Shown piece after piece: positions 11,906-23,679 of a stretch of 64,000 bases of DNA; the first letter of the stretch is position 1; every line of letters begins with the position of its first letter. The translations under genes and the position numbers were made by a program. The stretch lies in contig NC_077227.1 of the NCBI RefSeq assembly GCF_027887165.1, positions 68,762,252 to 68,826,251 on the forward strand, in the 5' to 3' direction. Below the pieces are notes generated by a model. It did no database searches, was not told the DNA's origin, and worked only from the letters and a program-made list of their open reading frames with translations. This DNA is from Monodelphis domestica (Eukaryota; Chordata; Mammalia; Didelphimorphia; Didelphidae).

Positions 11906-12539
11906 TTGATTGAGAGACTACTGAATGGTGGCAAGGATGGAAGGTTCTGGAACTGGCAGAGAAGAAAAAAGAATGATTATTACTCTTTCATCAAGCTATG
12001 TGTTTAGAGTTGAAGCATCAATGAAAATGCATCTGATATGAGTGAGTTTCATGATAGGGAAAGTGAGCCTTGTTCCAAGGACTGGCTTTTACTGATTTGG
12101 TTTTCTTTTCCTGAGCAGGTTATGAGGGTTTACTAAATTCTGGTCACACAACTGAAAGGAAGATGTGCTTGTTATTAAAAAAAAGGACTCATTGCAGAGA
12201 AATGAATGTTAAAGGATCCCTTCCAGCACATTCCTCTGTGAAGATAAAATGATTAAAATGAATACTTTCCATGATGTATATAAACCCAGGGATATCTTTG
12301 TTCAACTATTTTCTAATTATAAGCATCAGATGGTGTTTGCTACTGTTATAAAAGATGCCCCATGTAGAGTGCGAAAGGAAAAGAAATCCTCTATATGGGA
12401 ATATGTCCTCCAACTATTCCTGTTTAAAGGTGCTTATTATACAGTTTGTGTCAAGGCTCAGAATACTACAGAGCACTCTCAAAGAAATCTAAGACTACCT
12501 AGAACAGGTCATTCTAACAATAAACAAGAACAAATGAAG
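11906..12539. other. Single-copy DNA
   Basis: No repeat recognised. A 117-codon frame (12249-12602, plus) runs from here into the L2 tail; its end is repeat-derived and it resembles no protein, so it is not called. Confidence 0.45.
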
Positions 12540-12625
12540 GGAAAGTATCTATTATTTTTCTTTGTGTCCTCAGAACTTAGCACAGTGCTTGGCACATGTT
12601 AAACATTTATTGAATACTTATTGAC
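12540..12625 (+). repeat. L2/MIR-type LINE terminus
   Basis: TGTGTCCTCAGAACTTAGCA, then CAGTGCTTGGCACATGTTAA and ATTTATTGAATACTTATTGA, is the standard L2 3' terminus. Confidence 0.7.
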
Positions 12626-13364
12626 TGTCTGGACCATGACATGCAAATGGAGACACCATTCATTGGTTTAGTCCATCAGTGTATTTAAGGAATATTATGG
12701 ACAGATAATGAACTGGGTACAGAATAATAATCGCATTCAAGATGAGGTAAATTGCATTTCAGAAATTTTGCCACATTTTAAAAAATCTCAACTGTTTCAG
12801 GAACCCCAAAGACATCTTTTAACACCAATATTCTTCTCAGTATGCTATATACCTGTGAATAATGGAATAACACAGTCTCTGAAGAATCAATTTGAGGGTG
12901 ATCCAATGGATGATGAAGATACATACTGTCAATGATGACTTGCATGCAAGAATGCACCATTTAGAAAATGCATAGCCTATAAATGAAGTGGGTTGGTAAT
13001 GTAGTGAGAACAGGCGATAATAGATGAATGTTTCTCTTGCTTCACTGGTACACATGGAATATTCAAAAGACCTACAGGAAAGTGATTTATGGGAGAACAT
13101 AGAAGTAAATCACAATGGAGGAGAAGTCATAAGTAAGTTTTGATCTGCACCATTGGAGAAAGTTTCCACATTGGTATAAGCAATGACGCATCAAAATATA
13201 TAATTTTTAAATTGTTAACTAGACATACAGATAACTTGCCTTCAATAACCATATTTAAAGATCTACTCTAGTTTTTTTGACTATTCGTTGTTACATTTAT
13301 TTATTTAGAATGTATGTGTTACATTATTATCTGAATAAATAAATAAGTTTGACATTCACAGAGT
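12626..13364. other. Single-copy DNA with an AT-rich inverted repeat
   Basis: No gene recognised. Arms at 13295-13309 and 13330-13344 are complementary with one mismatch (ATTTATTTATTTAGA against its partner), leaving a 20-base loop. Confidence 0.5.
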
Positions 13365-13690
13365 TGGAAAAGAGTGAAATGAATCCAAGGAATGGCAAAG
13401 GGTCTGGTTTGCCAGGAACATAGTGTATATGCAGAAAAATAGTATGAGATAAGGCCTGAAACATAGGATACACTTAGATAGTCAAAAATAATGAAGTCTG
13501 AACTTTGTTAAATAGGTAATAGGAAGAAAATGCTAAACAGGCAAAGATAAGTGATCTGACATGACTGGGCCTCTGTTAGTAGCATTACTTCAACAAGAGT
13601 ATCCAGAAGAAATTGCTGTATGGAGCGTTTTTATTTTTAATGGAGAAGTATTAGAAGACTGTAAGAATAATTCAATGAGTATAGTTTGGA
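13365..13690 (-). repeat. L2 LINE fragment
   Basis: Plus-strand text GAAGTCTGAACTTTGTTAAA, then TAGGAAGAAAATGCTAAACA and GTGATCTGACATGACTGG, follows antisense L2 ('gagtttggactttatcctg...ggagtgacatgatcag'). It is diverged but collinear. Confidence 0.6.
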
Positions 13691-14989
13691 CCAGGGTAGA
13701 ATTGGAATAGAAAAGAGTGTACTTTTTTGAGAACTATTACATTTTTAAAATTGATATTATTTGACAATTGATTGTATATAAGAAATGAGGGATAAGTTAA
13801 ATGGTTCAAAAGTGGGAAATTTGAAGAAACTGACAATACTTCCAATGACTCTTCTCTCTTTATCGTGTCATAACATTTCTTGGAAATATTAACTAAACTA
13901 TAATCCTTCTCTTCCATTTTCTTGGAAAATATAATATCATTCCTTGTTAGGATTAACCCTGTGCTCTCAGAGATAAGGGAGAGGGACTGGACCTATGATT
14001 CTGTTTGTGTACTGAATTCCCAGGATAGGCAATTTTCTCTCTCAATGAAGGATAGTATCTTCTCTATCACTTGGAATTTTGCAGAGTTGCCAGAATTGTA
14101 TCAGTGTTATATATCCAGAAAATACTAGAAGCAAAAAATTAACCTAAGTCTAACTCAATTTGAAGCCTGCTCTCTAACTACAGCACGACATTCCCTCCAA
14201 TACATTGTAAGTCATTTTGAAAGGCAAAATGGTATAATTGATAAAGATCTAGATTTTGAGTCATGAACACTCCAATGATTCTGCAGCATAAGGAAAGTTG
14301 CTTTTTTTCTGATACAAGCAAGTTTGATCAAGGATATAACATCTCCTTGGAAAAACCAAATTCACCTAATTGCAAAGAAAAGAGGAGAATAAGTGAAAAG
14401 AGGTCTGACATGAATGATGATTAATTAATAGGAAAATGGAGGTTCCAGGAACCCCAAATGAAGGAGAGGCAGAGAATAGGGACACAGGTGATGTGGAGCT
14501 AACATAGATGGGGATGAGGATGTGAGATGGCTAAGGTTTCTCTACTTAGGAATCCTTTGACATCAAAGATTTAGATAAAAGGAGGAGAAAGTTTGTTGAC
14601 CAAAGGATAATAAACAATCATACTCTTCCCAGTAATAAGGAAAGATGTGCCCTAGTCTTCAGTTAGAATGTTGATGGAATGAGCACTTTTGACGTGTAGA
14701 TAGAGGATGGCAAGAAGTCTAGTTCAAAATTTGCTGGTTGAATTTAAGCCCTCTCCCCCCCCTTAGTTATTGGCCAAGAGGAAGAGAGGAGATAAATTTC
14801 CAGTATAGTGCCTTTTTAAGAGGTTAGGTGGTCCATGAGGGAGAATAACTAGAGTAGCTCTCCTCCATGACTTCAATTATGTATTTATACCTATACTTCT
14901 CTTATACACTAACATGCAATTTTATATCACAAATGTTTGTGTATGTGTCATTTCTGTCTTAATATGTTTCATTACCTTAATGTAAAGTG
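13691..14989. other. Mostly single-copy DNA
   Basis: No exon recognised. The stretch 14225-14300 weakly resembles a MIR head ('tataattgataaagatctag...ttgagtca'). C8 at 14755-14762 is an isolated homopolymer. Confidence 0.45.
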
Positions 14990-15795
14990 AACAGCAATAT
15001 CTTTTCCCCTTATCAGTAAAATAATTTATTTTCCCCAATTATATGTAAAAACATTTTTTAACCTTTGATTTTAAAAAAAATTGGGTCTAAAATTCTCTCC
15101 CTTCCTCCCCACCCCCAACTCACTGATATGATAAGCAATGTGAGATCGATTCTACATGTGCAAGCATGTGAAACATTTGTATAAGATTAATCCTTTTGTG
15201 GAAACCAAAAAAAGATTAAAAAAGAAAGCAAAAAAAAGTTTGTTTTGGTCTGGATTCAGACTCCATCAATTATTTTTTCTGGAGGCAAATGGTATGTTTT
15301 TTATCATGAGTATTTTGGGGATTGCTTTGGATCATTGCATTGATCAGAGTAGCTGTCATTCTCAGTTGTTCAACTTACAACATTGTTATTGCTGTGCACA
15401 AAGTTCTCCTGGTTCTACTTACTTCATTCTACATCAGATCTTGGAAGGCCTTCCAGATTTTTCTGAAATCTCCCTGTTCATTTCTTACAGCATCATAGTA
15501 TTCCATCACAATCACATATCACAACTTATTCAGACATCCTATGTTGATGGGTATCCCCTTATTTTTAATTCTTTGCCACCAGAAAAAGAGCTGCTTAAAA
15601 TATTTTTACATCTAGATCTTTTTTTCTTTTTTGTTTCTTATTTATTTGGGATACAAACCTAATAATGGCATATATTGTTTATAGATCTTCAGGTAGAGAT
15701 TCAAATTGTTTTTCAGAATGGCAGAATCAGTTCCAGCTCTCCCAACAATAAATTATTGTGTGAAGTTTCCTACATCATCGCCAATTTTTGTTATT

Positions 15796-16095
15796 TTACT
15801 TTTCTGTCATAATAACTAATATGACAGTTATAGGGTAGGACCTTAGAGTTGTTTTAATTTGCATTCTCCAATTAATAATGAATAAGAATATTTTCACATG
15901 ATTATAGATAGCTTTAATTATTTTGTCTGCGAACTGCCTGTTCATATCCTTTGCACATTTATCAATTGGGGTACAACTTGTATTTTTGAACATTTGACTC
16001 ATTTCTCTTTGTATTTGAGAAATGAGGCCTTTGCTAGGGATTTGTAAATTTTTTTCATGATTACTGTGTATTATCCTCCATTTGATTTTCCTCAT
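15796..16095 (-). pseudogene. Remnant ORF2 C-terminus of the HAL1-like element
   Basis: A 99-codon frame crosses the deletion junction. Its first 14 residues come from the spacer next to the ORF2 start. From ISQIQREMSQ onward it follows the L1 ORF2 C-terminal text, including CTPIDKCAKDMNRQF and MQIKTTLRSYPIT. No catalytic domain is present. It is short and unlikely to be translated, but free of stops across a long-decayed region. Confidence 0.6.
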
Positions 16096-16763
16096 CTTTC
16101 TCTTACTCTTTCACCTTTGATTTTGTCTATCCTCAAAAGCATCTTGCTTCTAACTACTGCCTGCTCGAATTAGTCCTCTTCCAGCAACTACTTCCTTATT
16201 TTATCCCCCTCTTCTCCTACATTTCTGTAGAGTAAGATAGATTTCTAAAGCCAAATGAATGTTTATGTTTTCCTTTTTTGAGTCAATTTTTATGAGATCG
16301 TTACTAGCATTCCCCTTTCTACCTTCCTCATCTTCCCTCCACTGCAATACCTCTTTTATGCCTCTTTTATGTGAGATAATTTACTCCATTCTATTGCTCC
16401 ATTCCTCTTTCTCCCAATGCATTCCTCTTTCTTACCATTTAATTTTATTTTTTAGATATCATCCTATCATATTTTATTCATGTCCTTGTCCTCTGTATAC
16501 TCTTTCTAACTGCTCTAATGAAAAAAATCTTGGGAGTTATGGGTATCAACTTCCCATGTAGGGATGCAACAACATAACTTTTTTTGAAGCTTTTGGTGTC
16601 TCCTTCCTATTGACCTTTTTATGATTCTCTTTAGTCTTGTATTTGACTGAACTTTTCCATTCAGCTCTGGTCTTTTCAATGGAAATATTTGAAAGTCCTC
16701 CATTTCATTAAATGCCCATTTTTCTCCTGGAGTATTTTATGTAGTTTTGATGAGTAAGTGATT

Positions 16764-16965
16764 CCTTTATTAAAACCCTAATCTTCCATTTTAGACTTAA
16801 TACTATATGCAAATTCCAAAACATAAGAACAGTAAGGGCTAAGCAATGGAGATTGTGACTCACTCAGATTCACAGAGCTAAGTGTCTGAGATCAGATTTG
16901 AACCCCAAACCTCCCATCTCTACTCAGAGCTCTCAACCCACTGAACTCTGTAATTGCTCCTGAAC
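16764..16965 (-). mobile_element. Marsupial CORE-SINE nested in L1 ORF1
   Basis: The antisense SINE text includes AAGGGCTAAGCAATGGAGAT, a diverged CORE and AACCCACTGAACTCTG near its head. A likely imperfect duplication (AAGTGATT at 16756-16763, AAATGATT at 16966-16973) flanks it, and the L1 ORF1 text resumes on the right. Confidence 0.75.
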
Positions 16966-17180
16966 AAATGATTTTTTTTTGCTGAAATCCTTGCTCTTTG
17001 CCACTCAGAATACCATATTCCAAGTCCCTCCAATCCTTTAATGTACAAGCTGCTTGTACAAGCAAAATAACACATTTTGTGTTATTTTGACTGTGGTTCC
17101 ACAATATTTGAATAGTTTAATTTTGGCTACTTGAGGGACTTTCTCCTTGGCCTGTGTTTTGGATTTTTGCTGTAATATTC

Positions 17181-17767
17181 ATTTTTAAAATTTATTTAAT
17201 TAATTAATTTAGAACACTTTTCTATGGTTACAAGATTCATGTTCTTTCCCTGCCCTCTTCCCAATCCCCTCCTATAGGTAAAGAGCAAATCCACTGTGTT
17301 TTACATATGTCTTTGATCAAGACCTATTCCCATATTATTGATATTTGCACTAGAGTGATCATTTAGAGTCTATATTCCCAATCATATCCCCATCAATCCA
17401 TGTGAACAAGCAGTTGTTTTTATTCTGTATTTCTATTCCCACAGTTCTTCCTCTGAATGTGGACAGCATCTTTCTCATAAGTCCCTCAGAATTGTCCTGG
17501 ATCATTGCATTGCTGCTAGTAGAGAAGTCCATTACTTTCAATTGTACCATAGTGTATCAGTCTCTGTGTACAATGTTTCCCTGGTTCTGCTCCTTTCACT
17601 CTGCATCAATTCCTGAAGGTCTTTCCAGTTTACACAGAATTCCTCCAGTTCATTATTTCCTTGAGCACAATAATATTCATTCATGAAGAGATACCACAAT
17701 TTGTTCATCCATTCCTCAATTGAAGGGCATCCCTTTATTTTCCAATTTTTGCCACCACAAAAAGCAC
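17181..17767 (-). mobile_element. 5'-truncated L1 inserted in the HAL1-like ORF1
   Basis: This is an L1 3' UTR with the very end of ORF2, antisense, T-rich tail on the left. Markers are TTCTATGGTTACAAGATTCA, GTTCTTCCTCTGAATGTGGA, CCCTCAGAATTGTCCTGGAT and CACTCTGCATCAATTCCTGA. A 14-bp target duplication with one mismatch, TTGCTRTAATATTC, lies at 17167-17180 and 17768-17781, and the host ORF1 text is continuous across it. Confidence 0.88.
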
Positions 17768-19385
17768 TTGCTATAATATTCTTAATGGTTTTCCTCTGGG
17801 GATCTCTTTCAAGATTTGATCAATAGATCCTTTCAATATTTATTTTACCATCTGTTTATAGAAAATCAGGGCAATTGTTCTTGATAATTTCAAAAAAGAT
17901 GACATATAAACTTTTTAAATCTTGGCTTTCAAGTAGTCCAATAGTTTTTAAATTATCTCCCCTGTATCTATATTCTAGATAAGTTGTTTTTTTCTAATTT
18001 TTAATTTAATAGTTTATTTTTTCATTCTTTGATTATTTCTCAAGGTTCATTGGAGTCAGTAGCTTCTACTTACCCAATTTTGATTATTAAGGAATTATTA
18101 TCTCCTGTGAGCTTTGGTATCTACTTTTCCATTTGGCCAATTCTACTTTTTAGAAGGTTATTTTCCTTCATGGTTTTTTGTACTTTTTTTCCATATGCTC
18201 AATTCTGCCTCTTCAAGAGTTCTTCTCTTCAATGTATTTTGTATGCTTTTTTACATTTCATCAATTCTGCTATCTACAGACTTATTGTGGATTTTTGTGC
18301 CTCTTTTGTCAATTGGCCTATTCTGTTTTTTAGGGTATCATTTATTAAATATTTTTGTGCCTCCTTTACCAATCTATTGACCCTGTTTTCATAATTTTCC
18401 TGCATCACTCTAATTTTTTTCCCATTTTCTTCTACCTCTTTAATTTGATTTTAAGATAATTTTAGCTGCTTTATTAATTCTTTTGGAGCTTGAGACTAAT
18501 TCATATTTTCATTGAAGACTTTAAATATAGCAGTGTTGACTTTTCTGTCTTCTTATGAGTTTATGTTTTCATCTTCCCTGTCACCAAATTAACTTTCTTT
18601 GTGAGTTCCTGTATTTGTGATTTGCTCATTTTTAAGTCTTCTTCCTTGATTTTAACTTGAAAAGCATTACAAGTGGGCTCTGTTTCTATTGTGAAGAGAG
18701 AACTATTCCAAGCATCAGTTTCTTTGCACAGGTGAATTCAGAGATATCTCTGAGGATCAGAAAGAACTAAAAGAAGTTTTCATTTCTTACAAGATAGTAT
18801 GATCTAAGCATCAGTGTGTTTAATACACTTTGGGTCTGTGCTTTGGTCTGTAAGTAACCACAAGCACTTTTTTACTTTGAACTATAATAAGGATCCTCTG
18901 TTTCCCTGGAGCCTTAAACACTGGTATGCACTAGTGTTCCTTCTCTTTCTAAAATTGCTACTTGAACTGTGACCTGGACCTATGTGTAGGCAATACAGTA
19001 GGGTCCTAAACCCAGACCCATCAAAGGAGTCCCTGTAATTTCCTTCTGACAAATTGTCTGACCCCCTTATAATATGTTGCTGAGAGCTCCAGAAGACTTT
19101 GCTACCCATCCAGGAAGCCTCCAAGGCCTGAATTGGCTTGTTAAGGTGGGGCCTGTTTGCCAGACTGATCTGTGCTCCACTCTCACTCTAACACTACAGA
19201 AATCTTTTGTTGACCTTAAAAATTATTTTCACCTAAAAAATTTCACCATATCTTCCACTCTAGAATTCATGGTGAGGCATTGTATCAAAATTATTTGGAG
19301 GGTAACTTGGTAGAGATCAAGCAGGCCCATGTGCCTTTTCTGCCATCTTGGTTCTACTCCTCCCCAGCCATATTGTTTTTTTTCC

Positions 19386-19494
19386 TAAACTTTGTATCAA
19401 ACCTGATATTTATCATACATTAGACAATTAAAATATTTGTTGCATTGAACTCAATATAATGGAAAATAATATATTTTAAAATTAGTGAATTAAA
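19386..19494. other. Short AT-rich unique stretch
   Basis: Nothing recognised. A T9 run at 19375-19383 marks the 5' boundary of the L1 derivative. Confidence 0.4.
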
Positions 19495-19605
19495 AGCATA
19501 TTTCTTAATTACTTACTATGTGCAAAAGTATTGTGCCAAAGTACTATTTGCCACTAGGGAAATAAGTACAAAAGCAACAACAGCCCCAATCATTTATGAA
19601 CAAAT
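19495..19605 (-). repeat. L2 LINE 3' end
   Basis: CTTAATTACTTACTATGTGC, TGTGCCAAAGTACTATTTGC and CAACAACAGCCCCAATCAT follow the antisense L2 terminus ('acctactatgtgccaggcactgtg...agtccctgccctca'). Confidence 0.55.
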
Positions 19606-19904
19606 ATCTAATACAGGAGTGGTAGTTAGGAAAGGTAGCTTTGATTTAAAAAATCTTACGGGTGTACTGAATGGAACCACCAAAGATTAGATTTGTATGG
19701 CCCTTCTAGAAGCAATGACAGGACTGATTTAATTGTGGCTCATGGTCCCAGAACTACATAGAAAGTGGTATACTCAAGTGGGAAGGCAGTTGGAAATGTT
19801 AAAGAGGATATAGCTAAAATATAGCTTGTTGGCTGGGGCTTTTTTGGAATGTTAATCCAGAAAAAGTATTAGAATAGAGTAAAAAAAATTAACACTGAAA
19901 TAGA

Positions 19905-20045
19905 TATCAGAACTTATTTATTTTGACATTGCTATTTTACTGAGGAGAAAATTATGGCTCAGATTAGAGTAATTTACCCAAGATGACTGAACTTATTTGA
20001 GGTAGATTGAGGATAGCATAATAGACAACTCAAGTAATACTTCTT
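19905..20045 (-). repeat. MIR-like SINE remnant
   Basis: TGCTATTTTACTGAGGAGAA, then GGCTCAGATTAGAGTAATTT and ACCCAAGATGACTGAAC, matches the antisense MIR core ('attttacagatgaggaaactgaggctcagagaggt...cccaaggtcac'). Confidence 0.65.
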
Positions 20046-21194
20046 TAAGCATACTTGTATGTTGATCTAAAAACAATACTTCCATCATCTTAACAAATTG
20101 ACCATTCTATGAAAACTTCTAAAAGTTTCTATCCAAGCTGAAAACTTTATTGTGTAAAATTAACAAAGGAAAAAATGTCAGTGCTTTAAAAATATAGTAA
20201 CCCTAACAACTCCATTAAAGAAAACATTTTGGCTACAACTATAAAAGCTTTGTTTTTCTTTAGAAATAAACTTGTCCAATATAAATGTTAAGTAAACATG
20301 CCAATCCTTAAAACATATCATTTTTTTCTGAAATAAATGCTTTATTTAGAAAGCACTTACTAATATTGGCAAAGTAAAATATGAGTCTATTGACTAAAAA
20401 AAAGCCTTTATTTTTGTTTTGAGCTGTCTTAACCAGTAGTGCATTAAGTTAAAGGTGTGATCTGGACATAAATTTTTTATGAAAGTAAAATAGTCACTTC
20501 CCATATCTTCTAGATCTAAATCCCAGAAAACTATTTTGACAGCATTTTAAAGAGTTACACAATTCACTAAATTTGCTGGCTGGCAAACACAAAGTTTTGA
20601 TTAAATAAGATACATTAAAGTCATTTTTAAATTATGGTCCAAAATTTTTGATCCAAGCACCATGAAAATTATGGCAACAGTTCTTGTTACTATCCACATG
20701 CCTTGCTCACTGAGGCTCATACTTCATAAATTTTACAAAGTCTTCCAGGGCCAACATTATAATAGAAAATTAATTTGGTAAGAGAATTAAAACACATTAT
20801 CACCTGCCTTTTGAGCAAAGGAAAATATCCAGGTCTTATTGGCTTTATCTATCATTTCTTTAAGACCCTCTATTAAATTGTGTATTAGATATGCTTAATA
20901 AAATCTAAATAGTAAGGCTATATCCTAAATCAGTAGGATATGGATTCATAATTGTGTTTTTCAAAAGACCACCCCTTTTCTGCTGCAAGTATGGCAAGAG
21001 AGTTTTTGCACTAAACATGCCCTTTGATGAAAAATATCAGAAGTGATACTCTCCCTCCATTTTCTGAAAAAATTCTTTCTTTTTCCTTCACATCCTCCAA
21101 ACTCTTTCTTTTCCACCTCCTATTTTAATGAACTTAGTATGAGAGAAACATAGATTAGGCTAAGAAAAGCATCAGTATTTAAGTGTTCAATATC
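20046..21194. other. Repeat-free block, candidate conserved non-coding DNA
   Basis: About 1.15 kb with no repeat I recognise, in a window where few stretches this long are free of them. It is AT-rich with motifs such as TTTGCTGGCTGGCAAACAC (20573-20591, containing an inverted repeat around TGCTGGCTGGCA) and CACCTGCCTTTTGAGCAAAG (20801-20820). No open frame of interest. Function is a guess. Confidence 0.35.
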
Positions 21195-21900
21195 ACATTC
21201 ATATAATTTTAAAATTAAAATGGATTTTAAGCATGATCTGACTCCAGTCCTTGATTCATGTAGGAATCTTTTCTGCAATAACCCTAAGAAGCACTTCTCC
21301 AGTCTCAACTTGAATACATCATTTTGAGCACCTCTAATTAGCATAAAGGTAGCTATATAGCTAAGAGAATGGAACACTAGGCCTAGAGTCAGGGAGCCTT
21401 GAATTTAAAACCAGACTCGGGCACTTCCTAGCTGTGTGGTCCTAGGCAATTTGCTTAACCTCTGCCTCACAAAAGTATATACTGACGAAAGAAATGGCAA
21501 ACCACTTCAGTATTCTTCCCAAGAAAACCCCAAGGACAACTATGGTCATTGGGGCCATGAACAGTCTGCATGGCAATAAGAACAAGAACAAAAACATTAA
21601 GAGAAAGTTCTTTACATTAAGTTAAAGTCTTTATCCATGTAACTTGTACCTATGAATCTTACTGATGCTTTCTATATAGACTCTTGATAAATCTAAAATT
21701 CTTAAAAAAAATAAAATCGTCTGGATATTTGAAGAACAAACATGTTTATGCACCATTCCAAACTCTTCTGTAGATGTACATGAACAGCCTTTCCAATAAA
21801 TCCTTTGGAATTTCCTGCCTTATTTTTCATCCTTTTATCAGGCGTGGTACTGAGTACGGTATTCTAGAAGTGACCCTCTCAGGGGTGAATGCTGTTTAAT
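21195..21900 (-). repeat. L3/CR1 LINE, split by a SINE
   Basis: Antisense L3/CR1 text runs from TAGGAATCTTTTCTGCAATA and CACCTCTAATTAG on the left of the SINE to GAGAAAGTTCTTTACATTAA, CGTGGTACTGAGTACGGTAT and TCTAGAAGTGACC on the right. These correspond to 'ctctaattgttaggaag' and 'gaactgaacacagtactccagatgtggtctgacc'. Confidence 0.7.
21345..21597 (+). mobile_element. Marsupial CORE-SINE (GGCAAACCACT tail type)
   Basis: The head near 21349 is degenerate. TAGCTGTGTGGTCCTAGGCA is the CORE, and AATGGCAAACCACTTCAGTA with CCCAAGAAAACCCCAAGGAC is the lineage-specific 3' part. It ends in an A-rich tail to 21597 and interrupts the L3 remnant. Confidence 0.85.
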
Positions 21901-23228
21901 TATTTTCTTTGCTTTGCTCAATAATTCTACTAGGAAAACCTAAGACTTTTACTTTGGAATACAGGATTCTGACCTGCAATGTGGAACAGTCCACTTCATG
22001 CTTATCTTACCAAGCACCCTGTGCTCTCTGTTCCCCAAATCCTTAATAAATATGCTTGCTTCCCTTGAAGGGATAACAGGGAACTCAAATTCATGAGTAA
22101 TTTATATGAGAATGGGGAAAGTAAAATAAAATCTAGAAATACAATAAACAAGGAATTGCACTCAGACAAGGAGAGGAAGAACAGAACTTGACTAGTACTG
22201 GTTTTATTCTTTCTCCCTACTCCAACATTATTTTTTCTCCTTAAAGAGGCAAATGATAAGTTGACTTTATGATATAATATGATGAAGAGAAAAATGAACT
22301 TAACAATCATAACCATAAATAAAAATGGGAGAGAATTATTTATAAAAAACAAGAGTAACAGAATGCTTTAGAAAACAAAAATAAAGAAGAATGCATTTAA
22401 ACTACAAATATTTTTTGAAAGTTAAAATAAAGCATTGAAATATAATCCATAATGGCTGAACTGAGTGAAAAAGGAAGAAACATTAATAAAGAAATAAAAT
22501 AAAGTAGGCATGATTGAAAGAATAAAATAGGGATAAACCACATGATTAAATATGCCACAAAGTCTATCTATATATCTATCAGATTTAATACTTAAAGAAT
22601 AACTTGTGAATGTCAACTCCAAAGAATAAATTAAAAATAGGAACATGAAAAACATTATACATACATAACTGTTTGCCAGACGATGCATTCTATGACTTAG
22701 AAAGGGGAGGGAGGTGCTTAGATACTTATAACTAAATTCTATTAATAAAAAATATTGAAAAGACAATTAAATCACATTTTAAACAAAGTATTTGTCTAAA
22801 TAGACAATGCTACCTATCACATTTATTTGATGCAAACACAAAATTTGGAGGTAGACAAAGAAGAAAAAAATACTAGAGATAATTAAAGAATATTGTTGAG
22901 TACTTAATGAAGTACTTTATAAAATAATATCAAATATAATATAACATAGTAAAATATGTAATACTAGTTTTAAATTTACATATTCTCATTGGTCTTCTTG
23001 AAAGCCAATAAAGTTTGTGGAAATAAAGAATGTTTAGGGACAAATTCCATTGGTACATATGTTTTACAGGTAAGTGGAGAAAATACTCTGTCAATAGATT
23101 ATAGTCATTTATTGACAACATATAGTCCTGGAGATTTTTCTAGAGTACTGAAAAGTAAAGGAAGTCTTTTTATCACACTCCTTTAAATTAAACATGGTTC
23201 ACACACCTCAAGCAGGGAGAAATAAAGC
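21901..23228. other. AT-rich single-copy DNA
   Basis: No gene or named repeat recognised. Several 60-115 codon frames exist on both strands (for example 22002-22352 and 22422-22766 minus) but are F/L/Y-rich translations of AT-rich DNA and resemble nothing. Confidence 0.45.
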
Positions 23229-23239
23229 AAAATATGTAC

Positions 23240-23452
23240 TTTATTTTTTTTTTATTTTAAACCCTTACCTTACCTCTTGGAGTCAATACTGTGTATTGGC
23301 TCCAAGGCAGAAGAGTGGTAAAGGCTAAGCAATGGGGGTTAAGTGACTTGCCCATGGTCACACAGCTGGGAAGTGTCTGAGGCCAGATTTGAACCTAGGA
23401 CTTCCTGTCTGTAGGCCTGACTCTCAATCCACTGAACCACCCAGCTGCCTCC
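23240..23452 (-). mobile_element. Well-preserved marsupial CORE-SINE
   Basis: The whole SINE is present in antisense, from the T-rich tail with AAACCCTTACCTTACCTC through GTCAATACTGTGTATTGGCT, GTGACTTGCCCATGGTCACA and CAGATTTGAACCTAGGA to CACCCAGCTGCCTCC. Imperfect flanks AAAATATGTA (23229-23238) and AAAATGTA (23453-23460) may be the target duplication. It is among the youngest-looking SINEs here. Confidence 0.92.
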
Positions 23453-23679
23453 AAAATGTATTAATTAAAATTTTAGATAAATATATTAATTAAAAATAAA
23501 GCAAAATTTATTGAATAAAATATCTGCAATGAGAGTCTATCATTATCAATACTCAATCAATTATCAGTCCAGGATAATATAAGTTGTTCTTGACTCCATG
23601 TTTTTCTAGTTTTAATGCTGACTATTTAATCAAATTTCTCCTCTTTTAGAAAATAGTAGGATATGTAAAAAAAAAAACA
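23453..23679. other. AT-rich single-copy DNA
   Basis: Nothing recognised besides A/T runs. Confidence 0.4.

Larger units (their letters stand above)
14990..19385 (-). mobile_element. L1 derivative lacking nearly all of ORF2 (HAL1-like)
   Basis: On the minus strand the parts run in order. About 19385-18650 is 5' UTR, opening with GGAGTAGAACCAAGATGGCA. About 18650-16520 is ORF1, with a coiled-coil segment repeating QF-type heptads and the C-terminal 'edFQ.f.lKRPeLNgK' motif at 16703-16600. About 16510-16080 is the ORF1-ORF2 spacer. Near 16045-16060 it joins directly to the C-terminal end of ORF2 (KDMNRQFADKIIKAIYNHVK in the frame 16095-15796), then the 3' UTR to about 15015. Endonuclease and reverse transcriptase are absent. 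Two later insertions interrupt ORF1. Confidence 0.78.

Noticed and set aside
12249..12602. 117-codon frame, plus strand
   Set aside because: Its C-terminal part is the L2 3' terminus and the remainder matches nothing.
15156..15662. Longest open frame, 168 codons, plus strand
   Set aside because: It is wholly antisense to the L1 3' UTR and ORF2 end; composition follows the repeat and no family resemblance is seen.
19375..19605. Target duplication for the whole HAL1-like element
   Set aside because: ATATTGTTTTTTTTCC on the right and AATATCTTTTCCCC on the left are T-rich and only loosely similar, so the duplication cannot be claimed.
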